A stretch of DNA of 64,000 nucleotides from Undaria pinnatifida (Eukaryota; Sar; Phaeophyceae; Laminariales; Alariaceae), in contig JABAKD010000029.1 of NCBI GenBank assembly GCA_012845835.1, forward strand, positions 1,742,970-1,806,969, in the 5' to 3' direction. The notes beneath the pieces are model-generated. The model did no database searches and was not told the origin of the DNA. It saw only the letters and a program-made list of their open reading frames with translations. Numbering within the stretch: position 1 is the stretch's first letter; the number at the start of each line of letters is the position of its first letter. The translations under genes were made by a program, and so were the position numbers. Of the stretch, positions 10,773 through 20,432 are shown in pieces.

Positions 10773-12053
10773 GTTATGGTACCGCCTTGGATTGGCCGTA
10801 ATTACTCCAACTCCAATGGGTAATTTGACGTTTTTGTATTGATAGGACGGCGTTTTGTATTGGGATAGTTAGGAGATAAAAGGTACGCGCCTCTCGGCTC
10901 AGTTCGCCATCACGATCCTAAGGAATAGTACTAAGCTGCTTCTCTTCCGCTTTTGAGCTATTTAGTAAGTAACACCGATGCCATGCTTACTTGGTCGACG
11001 TGCAGGGGTTCTCGTTGTCCCACCCCAACCACTCAATAAATGGCGTCGTGGGCAGGACTAAAAAATAGGGAAAAAAATGGCTTCCGATGACGAAACGGGT
11101 TGCTCGTGAATGGACACGAAATACCGACAGTCCTGTGCCTCAAATAGCGACCTGCCACCTGATTACCCAGATCCTGGCCCAATGTCTTACGGTAACGAAA
11201 CTGGTTACTCGGTCCGGTTGCGTTCGTCTGCACGCCCCCACCACGACGACGACGACACTGGTAGTGCACGCTCGCGATCCGCGATCCGCAAGCGTGCACT
11301 TTCAGTGTCATTGCCTTTGTCGCAGGGGCGCGCAGAAGACCGCAACCTGCCCGAGTATCCAGTTTCGCCACCGGAAGACATTGGGCCAGCGCCTGGGTGA
11401 TCAGATCGCTATTTGAGGGGCACAAGACTGTCGGTTATTCGTGTTCGTTCACTTTTCGCCCTGCCGACGCCCTCCTCAGCCCCGAGCCGGCGGGCGACCA
11501 GGGTACCCGGTCCATTCATAACGTGGCACAGGACTGTTATTTTTTTGTGTGTCATGCTTGTTCTACTTTCTGCTAGACACTTGTCGCCCTCGCGGGGCTG
11601 TAGGTAAGTGTCACCGTCCGTTTCGTGCACTTGTCGTTAACTAATCTTCTCCCTCGCCATGCCGGTGGTCCTCGGGAGGTTTTTGACTTGGTTTACTTTG
11701 TCATAGCGCAGCGCGTTTTTCCTTTTATTGCAGTTATTGGCGTTTTCCCCGGCTGCAGAGCCTATCCGTTCAGAGGTGTGGGAGTGGATTTTGAATGGGT
11801 GATGAGCCGTAGCTTCGACTCATGCTCTAGTTTGTAGAACCGGAGTTTCTCCGAATTTTCATATTTTCTGCATATACGGCTCGTCAGGGTGGGCTAGTGT
11901 TATGGTACGTCCTTGGTGTAATTACTCCAACTCCAATGGGTATTTTCCCGTTTTTGTATTGATAGGATGGCGTTTTGTATTCGGGATAGTCAGGAGATGA
12001 AGAGGCGCGTGAAGAGGCGCGCGCGCCTCTTATCTCAGTTCGCCATCATGATC
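10773..12053 (+). mobile_element. Non-autonomous LTR-type element with internal palindrome
   Basis: The terminal repeat TGTTATGGTACCGCCTTGGA (about 10773-11034) recurs from 11898 (TGTTATGGTACGTCCTTGG) to 12053, where the second copy is cut off. Just inside the first repeat is TGGCGTCGTGGGCAGGAC, a primer-site-like sequence shared with the miniature LTR elements. The 0.86-kb interior has no gag or pol and is mostly an inverted repeat. Related terminal repeats lie at 55238-55500 and 58605-58860. Confidence 0.7.
11089..11463. repeat. Imperfect palindrome, two ~185-bp arms
   Basis: The arm 11089-11277 (GACACGAAATACCGACAGTC, ATAGCGACCTGCCACCTGAT, GGCCCAATGTCTTACGG) is matched by the reverse complement of 11280-11463 (AAGACATTGGGCCAGC, GATCAGATCGCTATTTGAGG, GACTGTCGGTTATTCGTG) almost without spacer. 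The similar peptides readable on both strands are a consequence of this symmetry, so I reject them as genes. Confidence 0.88.
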
Positions 12054-12871
12054 CTGTACTAAATCCAGGCAATTTCTCTGCGAAAATGTTTTTCCAGTTA
12101 CAAAGGCGTTTGCCTTTCCATTTTAGTACTGGAACCACGTTTTTAGGGTCATGCCATTTTTTCCTATACTAATTCCAATTAATTAGTATCCAAAAACGGT
12201 TTTCTATTTGTGAAGGCGTTAACCCAACCCTTTTAGCCCGGGAACCACGTTTTGGGGGACATCATACTTGGAATTAGTGTTGGACCATTTTTTTCGTACT
12301 GCAAAGGCAAAGAAGCCAACCCAACCCCTGTAGGCAGAACTGGAGCACGTTTTTGGCTATGCTTTACTTGGGATTAGTGTGGGATCAGATTTTCAGTGCT
12401 GTGCAGGTCGGCAAGAAACTTGCTGCAGGTCGTGTTGGGGTTGGTTTTATTTTTGCACCCCGGCCCAGGCTATGGCCTCATCCCACGCTAGGGGTGCAGC
12501 AGAAGGTTCTAAAAATGTTCTCATCCCACGCTAGGAGTGCAGCAGAAGGTTCTAAGAATTTTCTGAGTTCATTACGTGAGGAGCTAGCTCAATATCAACA
12601 TCAACAGCCCCCGAAACATGACTTCGAAGGCATCCAATCACGCAACCCACCCGGCCAACTTTTCTTTGCGCTACTTAGTCCTACGGCAAACTTTACTCGT
12701 AAGATGACCATACTAACCAATTGTTCCAAGCTCCCTCCGCGTTTGAGGAGGTCAATCAATCAGAATGTCAGAAACGTTTTGGTTAGAACCCCAAAACTGC
12801 AAAACCCTACCGTGGGATGACTCTATCCCGACCCCCGGCCTTATACCGAGCTCTTGACCCGAAGGGTTTAG
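12054..12871. other. Modular repeat region, no gene recognised
   Basis: 12060-12400 repeats TACTTGGRATTAGTGT and its inverse, GGAACCACGTTTT and AAAGGCGTTTGCC-type modules in alternating order. 12470-12560 has a 55-bp tandem duplication (CTCATCCCACGCTAGGRGTG). The + frame across 12353-12820 is short and unrecognised. Confidence 0.5.
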
Positions 12872-13244
12872 TGTTATAAGGCTTAGTTTGGGTAAGCTAT
12901 TGGTTAACCTTTTGCAAGTGGTCAAACGGACTAATACCCCACTAATTCCTTAACAAATGGCGTCGTCGACAGACATGGGTTTTTTGGGGTCGTGGGTTCG
13001 ATCCCCACCATCCACAATAATAAACTTTTCAGACTTTCCCCATGTCGAACTTGAAAAATACTCTCACTGGTATCCCCAGGAAATGAAACGGCTTGGATGT
13101 ATTGACAGGTCCGCCGGTATGTCCGGCCGACCTGGTATCCCGCCGTTTCAGCGGGGGAGAGTGTTATAAGGCTTAGTTTGGGTAAGCAATTGGTTAACCT
13201 GTGCAAGTGGTCAAAAGGACTAATACCCCACTAATTACTTCACA
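12872..13244 (+). mobile_element. Miniature LTR (TRIM-like) element, intact
   Basis: It is 373 bp. The direct terminal repeats are 12872-12955 (84 bp, TGTTATAAGGC to CCTTAACA) and 13162-13244. Two bases inside the first is TGGCGTCGTCGACAGAC, a primer-site candidate. The interior holds GTGGGTTCGATCCCCACC, a tRNA T-arm-like sequence. A purine tract (GCGGGGGAGAG) abuts the second repeat. No coding capacity. This is the TRIM architecture. Confidence 0.88.
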
Positions 13245-13405
13245 TTATGGGGACGAACGCCACGAAGGGTAAAATATTAAAAAAATAAAATAAGGCTTAG
13301 TTTGGGTAAGCTATTGGTCAACCTTTTGCAAGTGGTCAAAAGGACTCATACCCCACTAATTACTTGACATTATGGGGACGAACGCCACGAAGGGTAAAAT
13401 ATTGA
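13190..13405 (+). repeat. Tandem duplication of the TRIM 3' repeat with flank
   Basis: The terminal repeat plus ATTATGGGGACGAACGCCAC and GAAGGGTAAAATATT occurs twice in direct order with a period of about 125 bp, joined by an AT-rich linker. Confidence 0.85.
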
Positions 13406-13899
13406 ATAGTAGCATGTGAAAAAGTATCTACACCCATGACAGGGGAGAACACTAAAAAGAGAAAACGGAGCCACACTCCTGAAAAGGTCTTGAAAACGAA
13501 AAAAAAATCGGAGCGTCGTGATGTCTGTGCAAATCGAGAGAAAGACGCTTTTTACTTACAATTTTTTTTTTACTTGGTTTTAGTAAACCCCCCCTCTGTC
13601 TGTCTGGCCTTCTTGGAAAAAAAAGTGTGGGCATGATAACCGGTTTTTTTTTCGTGCTCTCCTGCCCCTAAGGGTATGTATGAGCCATGCACCCCTAGCC
13701 AAAGTGTTGGTCTTAAATATACACACCCTGCTGCTACCCCCTGTGATACATATTGGGGCTAGGTTAGGGCTTAGGCTTCCGGTTGGGTTGGGACCTGGTA
13801 TCCGGTATGTCGGTATACTACTATCTATTTAAATAGTATAAGAATAGGGGTGCATGACGTATTTGAAATAGTAATATAATAATAGGGGTGCATGGCTTG
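13406..13899. other. Unassigned intergenic sequence
   Basis: A-rich and T-rich tracts, with GGGGTGCATGRC direct repeats at about 13850 and 13885 next to ATTTAAATAGTAT-like sequence. No gene was recognised. Confidence 0.4.
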
Positions 13900-14266
13900 T
13901 TGATTTTTTTTTTTTTTTTCTTCATCCCATTTGTTATCCTCGCGCTACTCTCGCCCTCCCTCCCTCCCTCCCAGTAGTAACTTAGATCCGGGGTCACATA
14001 GCGGGCCCTCCTCTCCTCTCCCCACTACGGTGCGCGCCTTCATTTCCACCACGTTTATCGCGAGAAGAACTCAGCATTTTCTTTCCTCGTCGACTCGCGT
14101 CGAATTGTACCTACCCACGCTGCTAGGCGCTACTCAGCAGCTGATCCTTTTTTTGCATATTTGCAAATACAGTCAGCATCTCACCACGGTGGGAATCGAA
14201 CTCAAGAACCAACGCTAGCAGTATTCGCGGGTAACCACTAGACCACCGGGGCGACCGGATGCCGTA
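13900..14266 (-). mobile_element. tRNA-derived SINE, family F
   Basis: On the minus strand the 5' end reads CCGGTCGCCCCGGTGGTCTA, A-box-like TGGTCTAGTGGTTA, then B-box-like GAGTTCGATTCCCACC about 35 bp later. The body follows (GATTCGACGCGAGTCGACGA-type, GGGCCCGCTATGTGACCCC) and ends GATGGGATGAAGAAAAAA. The tRNA part cannot close a full acceptor stem, so it is not scored as a tRNA gene. Fragments occur at 4330, 5170, 27300, 43990 and 54290. Confidence 0.75.
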
Positions 14267-14459
14267 CACACACCCCTAGGGGTGCATATAGTGTATACTG
14301 CTATTAATAGTAGTTTGTAGAATACAACATAAGGGTGTATGGCTTATGTACACCGCTAGTATGGCATATATTTATATTGAGTACCACGTGCTTTGTTCTG
14401 AGGCTGTTCGCTTGAGGATGTCTGTATCATACACGCTTCTCGCCTGGACGCTGACTTTA

Positions 14460-14690
14460 CCAGTAGAGTTTACCGACTTGTTCGATGAGATGGTTGAGGC
14501 ACACTGGGTACGAGACTAGTTAAGCTACCTCTAAAACAGTAGAGTTTATCACTTATTCGATAAGATGGTTGAGACACACTGTGTACGAGACTAGCATAGC
14601 TAGCCCTAACAACGTAGAGTTTACCACTTATTTCGAGAAAATGGTTGAGGCACATTGTGTACGAGCTGGGCCAGCCATGATCAGCTTTTT
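14460..14690 (+). repeat. ~70-bp repeat, three units (family of TAGAGTTTACC)
   Basis: Three units of AGTAGAGTTTACCACTTATT, GATGGTTGAGACACACTGTG and TACGAGACTAGCATAGCTAG are present. Single units recur at 16745, 16868, 17108, 17210, and in reverse at 18365 and 60120. Confidence 0.85.
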
Positions 14691-14707
14691 AGTCCGTCCG
14701 TTCATTA

Positions 14708-14883
14708 GCGCACCGTTTTTTCGAATCTTGAGCTGAAATTTTACACGCGCTTCATTAGACTGCACTACTTATTATTATTATTATTTTTTCGTGAGTTAAG
14801 ACCAAAACCAATTTGAACCCCTCGGGGAGACTACAATGAAGCGCGTGTGAAGTTTCAGTTCAACATTCGGAAAAACGGTGCGC
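14708..14883. mobile_element. 176-bp MITE with ~50-bp inverted ends and TA flanks
   Basis: The left end GCGCACCGTTTTTTCGAATC, GAGCTGAAATTTTACACGCG, CTTCATT is matched in inverse at the right end (AATGAAGCGCGTGTGAAGTT, CAACATTCGGAAAAACGGTG, CGC). TA flanks both sides (706-707, 884-885 in the 14 kb block), consistent with a Tc1/mariner-type target. Short AT-rich centre and no coding. Confidence 0.8.
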
Positions 14884-14889
14884 TAATCC

Positions 14890-15616
14890 CACATTTTCGA
14901 TCCTTCCCGAAACTGGGGGGGAAACCGCGAGGGTAAACACGGTAGATGGGAGGAGCGCGAACTTGCTGCTTACGAGATTGGCGTCAGTGAGCAGAGTGAC
15001 AACCAGATTTGACGACTCGGCCACTTGGAGGCCCGCGACGAGATCGTGGTTAGCAGCAATGATCCCCTGAAGCTCGTAGATCCAGTGGCTGAGATAGCGG
15101 CGACGCTGTATAGAGTTGGCCTTAAGCTTCGCGGTCCTCCCGCGCAGACCACGCACAGCAGGACGCGTCTGTCGAGCAGACATGCACGTTGCCACCATGA
15201 ATCCTGCGCGGGTCATGGGCCAGCCGCACGTGCGCTGACGTTTGTACTGCTTCGCTTGGGCGCAGTTCAAGTAGCCGACTCGTCGAGGCTGTTGACATAT
15301 TTCGTTGGGTAGGGGGTCGCGGGCGGATGCAAGGGGGCAGGGAGGTTGTGTGAGATCTCCATGCAAATACGAAAGCAAACGGGGGCGCAGGTAGCACAGT
15401 ACCCGCAGTACGCGTACTCGTACGAGTACATACGAAAAGACTAAAACGCGTGCAGCTACGTAGGCGCGTTGCGGTTGAAGGCGCACGTACGCGCTGGTGA
15501 CCGACGAGCATACAAGAAGAGCGACTGCTGTGTTGTTCGTACGTGCTTGCACCAACTTGTACGCCAAAGAGAGTATGATAGGTTCGCACACATAGGTACC
15601 ACACCGGTGGTAAATG
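14890..15616 (-). other. Unassigned segment with a 258-codon minus-strand open frame
   Basis: The minus frame 14860-15636 is open for 258 codons and the opposite strand is also partly open. The sequence is GC-rich and not low-complexity, but I recognise no domain, and the frame runs into the inverted end of the 14708 MITE. A decayed gene fragment is possible. Confidence 0.3.
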
Positions 15617-16050
15617 TAAGGACGTTTGGTATTCATTGTGATACCGTTTGGTTTTCATTATGATACAAAATGGTATTTATATTCCAGCTCGATTAGAACT
15701 ACGTACATACGAACAGTACTGCGAGCGCACAAGAAACGTATCCAGCATGTCAAGATTACACAACAGCCTACACAAAGAAGAGACATCAGAACGCGCACAA
15801 CCCAACGCACGTGCACACATCAGCACGACCACTGCTGTACGAGTAGTCTATATACGAGCACCACTAACATTTCAAACGACTTGTACGAGAAAAAACTAAG
15901 AGATTATGCTCGTACGTGAGTTCGCGTGCAGCCGTACATGGGTACCAATATGGGCGGAATTATAATGATCGTGTTGATTTCACTGCATACACAAACGATC
16001 CTTGTATTCCGCGCCATACTGGTCCACTACTCGTACATACCGTACGACAA
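15617..16050. other. Possible MITE remnant with inverted AAGGACG ends
   Basis: GTAAGGACGTTTGGTATTCA near 15617 and TGCATACACAAACGATCCTT near 15990 are imperfect inverse matches. The same ends appear closer together at 6402-6540. The interior has CGTACGAG-type short motifs. Boundaries are uncertain. Confidence 0.4.
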
Positions 16051-16084
16051 AAAAACACAGCATAAAATTCAAAAATATGGCGAT

Positions 16085-16500
16085 TCAAAATTTGATGTCT
16101 GCGAACACGTAAAGCTTGCCGAACTTGCCTGGTGGAAGCACTGCAATCTCCTCTGCTGGTGTCGACCCTAGCAAGCTATAGACTGTGTCAGCACTGGCGA
16201 CTTTGCCTCTCACGCTGTATTGCCAGCTGGCCCTAAACGCATCGCTAGCCGCGAGAGCCTCCTCACGGGTGTCAAACCGAGCACAAGTCTTCCTAACCGA
16301 TCGATGCCCTGTCCTTGAGGTGAAGTTGAGCCAGAGTTTGTTCTTTAATAGTGGACGTCGGACGTTTTCGTCCAGGGGCTGCTTGTGCTCGTACCCGCAG
16401 GCGAGCTGGACGCCATATTTCTCGCGCTCGTGTGGGTGCTGGAGTGTGATTGTCGCACGAGATGCGATGTGGGATGGGTTGCTTTTTTTCCAGTTTTTTT
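16085..16500 (-). CDS. Unidentified protein fragment
   Basis: The minus-strand frame ends at the stop at 16085 and reads back through GKFGKLYVFADIKF, RFDTREEALAASDAFRASWQ, KTCARFDT and EKYGVQLACGYEHKQPLDEN. The balanced composition and lack of repeats suggest it was once protein-coding. RFDTREEALAASDAF is loosely like the C-terminal half of AP2/integrase DNA-binding domains, but I cannot confirm this. The upstream end runs into an A-rich tract and no initiator can be chosen. It is probably an exon or a mobile-element remnant. Confidence 0.35.
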
Positions 16501-16639
16501 TTATTTTTATTCCGCCGCTTACAAAAACGGTTACAAAATGCTTTTTCCCGCTGAAAAAGCTCAAAAAACAACTAAAAAAAACAGTACATTGTGCGAACGT
16601 GCCCAATGAGCATACAACATAGACGTGCATGACCGCTTT

Positions 16640-18057
16640 GATTAGCTGATCAAGAGAGTATGCTCAGCTCCGGCTACTTCGTCGTCGTTCATGAGATATG
16701 AACAGACGAACCAACAAGAGCTGATTATGGCTGGCCCAGCTCGTACGAGACTAGTATAACTAGCCCTAAAAAACCAGCGATGCACATCATTGTTGCGTTT
16801 TTTCAACCATTTCACCCCAGCGACACCATTTGGGGGCATGTCGACGGGTATTTCCCATGGGTCAGCAGCAGTAGAGCTTACCACTTTTTCGAGACGATGG
16901 TTGACGCACACTGTGTAGGAGACGAACGGGGTTTCACCCTACATTGGTTGGTTGATTGCGTTTCATTGGGTTACACTAGGGGTAGGGTTCGGGTACATAC
17001 AAGTTAAAGAGTATGTCAACCATTTTCTCTGAAAAAGCGGTAAGGTACCCTGGGTTAGGGTTAGTTTCAACCATGGTGAAAAACACAATTAACGTAGGAC
17101 ACGTCCTACAACGATAGAGTTTACCGCCTGTTGGACAATATGATGGTTGAGGCACACTGTGTATGAGACTGTCAATGATATACAACTGCTGTAGCTCTAA
17201 AACAGGAGTAGAGTTTACCAACTTCTTCGAGAAAATGGTTGAGGCACACCGTGGGCGAGACTAATATACAATAACTAGCCTTGAACGAGGGTCGATTGTT
17301 TTTTTCCAAGGGTGAGGGATAGGGATAAGGTCTTACTTAGTTCAAAGTGTACGTCAACCATTTTATCGGGTACACTACCCGAACCTCAACCCCTTTGGAG
17401 CTTCAAAGGGAAGACTTGAAGATATATTGTGGCGATTTTTTTGCATCGGTCGGTGCTGGTTGGCGACGATTAAACTGGTGTCCGAACGAAAACAATGCTA
17501 AGACCCGTACAGGACGGGACGGCATGATCCTCCTACTCGTACTGCTCCGCGCTCACGCTCCTCGTAGACGCTTGCAACTATCGCATTCAATCGTCATATT
17601 TTTTTTTGTTGCTGTACACGGGCCCAAAATGGTGATAATAACCCCAACCAATGTTTCTAAAAGGATACAGTAGTGGGCCCCCCGATTTCTGAGCGCCCCG
17701 TGGTAAAAAGGCCAAAACTAGCGCGCTTAATTAGACATTGCTCTTATTTCTGTATTGGGAAATATATACGACAGCTTCTCTAGTGTAGGCGGGGCATGCC
17801 GATTTGACCGCTCTTTTAAGTCTCGAATGTTCTTGCCCTGGGCGCTCTTAAATCGGTGTGTCCACTGCTGCAGGGTCATACTTAGTTCAAAGTGTACGTC
17901 AACCATTTCCTCGATTATGTGATCCCCGAACCTTAACCCCTTTGGGATTTAACGCCTGTACCACTGAAAAGCCTTGTGGGGGACAATTTTACTTGAAGTT
18001 AGTACAGGGAGGGATTTTGGGCTGGAAAGGAGTCAAGACGGAAAACGTGACGAGCAA
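16640..18057. repeat. TAGAGTTTACC repeat cluster
   Basis: Single and paired copies of the 70-bp repeat lie at 16738-16920, 17108-17165 and 17210-17275. TACGTCAACCATTT appears at 17350 and 17890 with CCCGAACCTYAACCCCTTTG. 16870-17000 matches the reverse of 60000-60150, including GGTTGGTTGATTGCGTTTCA. Confidence 0.65.
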
Positions 18058-18255
18058 AACTGCCGATAACAGCATCGATCGGCCACATGAAGCAAGCAAT
18101 CCGAGCTGCTGGTGTAGGGGATGTGTTGGGACTGCAACACAGGAGGCTGTGCGGCAAGCGTGAGGCATTTGCCGACACTCGGGTTGTTGCCTCAAGCTTT
18201 TTCTAGACGCTTTTGATTAGATCGCTCGCGCTCGTCGTCGCTTTTTGGTCTGTAT
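18058..18255 (+). repeat. Dispersed repeat shared with 10190-10390
   Basis: It shows the same ordered modules (GCCACATGAAGCAA, GCTGCTGGTGTAGG, GATTAGATCGCTCGCGCTCG). Confidence 0.75.
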
Positions 18256-18486
18256 ACTATAAATCGAGATATAATCAAGTCCCCAAAGGGTTAGACGTTA
18301 ACCCCATCCCAACAACCAACCAATGTTTCCAACCTTAGCCCCCACCCAATCAACCGATGTTTAGGGCTATCCTCTTTGTCTCATACACAGCATGCGTCAA
18401 CCGTAGTGTCGAACAATTGGTAAGCTCTGCTGCATGTTTGTCGTGCATCACGTATACTACTGTACACCGAGATGGTACAAATGGTA

Positions 18487-18756
18487 GGGCTGGGCGCTGG
18501 TCCAGTATGTACTGCCAGTACTGCTGTACTGGCTGAGGGGGCTGCCAGCGTGCGAGTACTTTACTATTTACGTACCATCTACAAAAACGCCTCATTAAAC
18601 AGCGGCAACCCATCAAATTCACCGCGTAAGAGCATAAGAGCAGAGAGCGCACACAGAACAGCTAGAGAAGGGATGGAGACCGTGAGCACAATGGACGAAG
18701 TCGCATTCGAGCAATCTTCACATACTGTACTTGCTAGAGCTACCAGAGCCCAGCCC
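18487..18756. mobile_element. 270-bp TA-flanked MITE candidate
   Basis: The left end GGGCTGGGCGCTGGT and the right end ACCAGAGCCCAGCCC are inverse matches with one or two changes. TA sits on both sides (18485-18486, 18757-18758). The + open frame inside (18472-18759) is a by-product. The inverted ends are only about 15 bp, so this is less certain than the 14708 element. Confidence 0.5.
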
Positions 18757-18769
18757 TAACAGATGGGCA

Positions 18770-19178
18770 TTTTCTTGTTTTTGTCCTCCGGCAGCTGGGG
18801 AAACATAAAACTCAAGCTCACCACACTTTCAAGTATTTTGATTGAATGTCTTGCCAATTTTACACAAATGTCAACATGATCAGCGCCATCGTGAGCAGCA
18901 GCATTGTGGGCGTGCGCGTGAAGCCGGGATAGGTTCAAAACGAGGGAACCGTGTGCTCCAACAGTCCAGAAAACAGGGCTCAGCGGGAATCAAGTGGGCA
19001 AGACTACCCGTATACATACCTGGTACATGCTAAAAATTTAGGACACCCCCCCGCTCCGCCCGTGCCCCCCTCCTTTGTTGGAACCAGCCTACTCGTGTAC
19101 CTGGTACCTTGTATACGCGATATAATTGACCCCCCCCCCCCCCCCGCCTTCATCGCCTGTTTCGTCTGTTTATTTTCG
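18770..19178 (+). other. Region upstream of the first recognised exon
   Basis: 18775-18845 is part of the dispersed repeat also at 20900 and 60944 (GGAAACATAAAACTCAAGCT, CACCACACTTTCAAGTATTT). TACCTGGTAC motifs lie at 19018 and 19098, then a 16-C run at 19131-19146. No TATA-like promoter can be argued for. Confidence 0.45.
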
Positions 19179-20432
19179 ATGCATCAGGCTGTTGATCTTG
19201 TCCTCTCAGCCGTAGCAATTGCCTCATCATCGCCATCGCCATCATCACCGCTCCCTACCCCCGGCCTCAAGAACGCCGCCCGAGCCAAGAAACGGGGAGA
19301 GGAGGACGATTTTCAAGGAGAGACGGAAGGCCCAACTACTACTTCTAACGTTAGCAGCGATGGGGGGGGGGACAGCGGTCTTGGCAGCTCCTGGGGAAGT
19401 TTCTCCAGTGTGGTCGGACCCGATGAAGCTACGCGAAACCCTTTACAAGAGGAGGGAGAAGAGGACGACGACGATGAGACCGTTAGAAGGGGGATTTGGT
19501 TTCCCCCTCCTTTTGTGCCTCCGTCCCCACCTCCGGCACCGCCTTCTGAGGCAAGAGGAACTCCTTTTCTCGGGGCGGACCTCGCTGCTGCACCCCCCCG
19601 ACCTGCCCCCGCGTACTCTTACTTTGACGACGATGGCCTAGCCGTTCACGGAGGAGCCGCGACAGCGTCTGCTCGGAGAGGTGGAAGTGCGCGGAGCCAA
19701 CATCGAGGCCGGAGCGGCGGGGAGGACGGCGGGAGAGGGAGTCAGGGTGGGGGTGGAGGTGTCGGCGGTGGCGACGGAGAGCGGCGGTTATTGCAGCAGC
19801 AGCAGGAGGGGGGTGGGGGAGATCGGCGGGCCGGTGCAGGTGCAGGTGACGGTCATGGTTCACGAGATAGCGACTGCGTTAACGGTATCGATCTCGGCTG
19901 TCGCGCTGATGCTAGCCGTGGTAGCGCTAGCGTTGGCGGTGGCGGTGTCGTCAGTGGCAACGTTTGTCGTGGCATGAGCGATCGTGTTAGCGGTAGCGGT
20001 GACGGTAGTGTTGGCGGTAACATTACCTATGGCGTTGGTGATAACGTTAGCCGTGGTGCTGACGCTAGCGATAGCGTTGGCGGTGGCGCAGTTGGTAGTG
20101 GGAACGGTAGCGACCGGGGAGCGAACGCGAGGCGTCGACGACGACAGCAACAACATCCACAACAACGCCACCAGCACCAACAGCGGCAGCGGCGGGTTGG
20201 GCATGAGTCGAGCGACGGGGAGGGGGGGGGGGAGTTCGTGATGCTGGTAAGCAGGGAGGCGACTGTGAGGGAGCTGGCGGCAAGAGTCGGGGGGTTCCCG
20301 CAGGAGTGGCTGGAGGAAGCGTTTGGTGCTGTGGTGAGGAGGCAGGTGGAGAGAGCGGTTTACGACGCAAGGGCGCGGGCGGCGGTGAAGCGAGCTGTGA
20401 GGCTGCTGGATGGACGGGTTTCTTGGAAGCAG
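19179..20432 (+). CDS. TMCO4-like gene exon 1 (or first detectable exon)
   Basis: This exon encodes a disordered N-terminus rich in Ser, Gly, Glu and Pro, a Gln/His/Arg run, and then a structured tail with [27 protein letters not shown] and GRVSWKQ. The tail matches the helical region that precedes the membrane segments in DUF726 proteins. The donor is cag|gtgggc, phase 0. The Met at 19179 (MHQAVDL) was chosen because the sequence upstream is a C-run and repeat-like. The frame stays open back to a Met at 18951, and a good acceptor (ctctcag, ending at 19209) would instead make this an internal exon. Codons at 19862-20100 are built from GTTAGCG/GATAGCG-like repeats. Confidence 0.75.

Noticed and set aside
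11033-11425. Two similar proteins readable on opposite strands
   Set aside because: The similarity is produced by the palindrome at 11089-11463; neither strand has an independent coding signal.
14190-14266. tRNA gene on the minus strand
   Set aside because: Box A and box B are good, but the acceptor arms do not pair and the sequence continues into a SINE body present at several sites.
18951-19178. Using the upstream Met at 18951 as the gene start
   Set aside because: The intervening 228 bases contain dispersed repeat sequence, TACCTGGTAC motifs and a C-run that encode Pro-rich sequence without any conserved feature. The choice remains open without cDNA.
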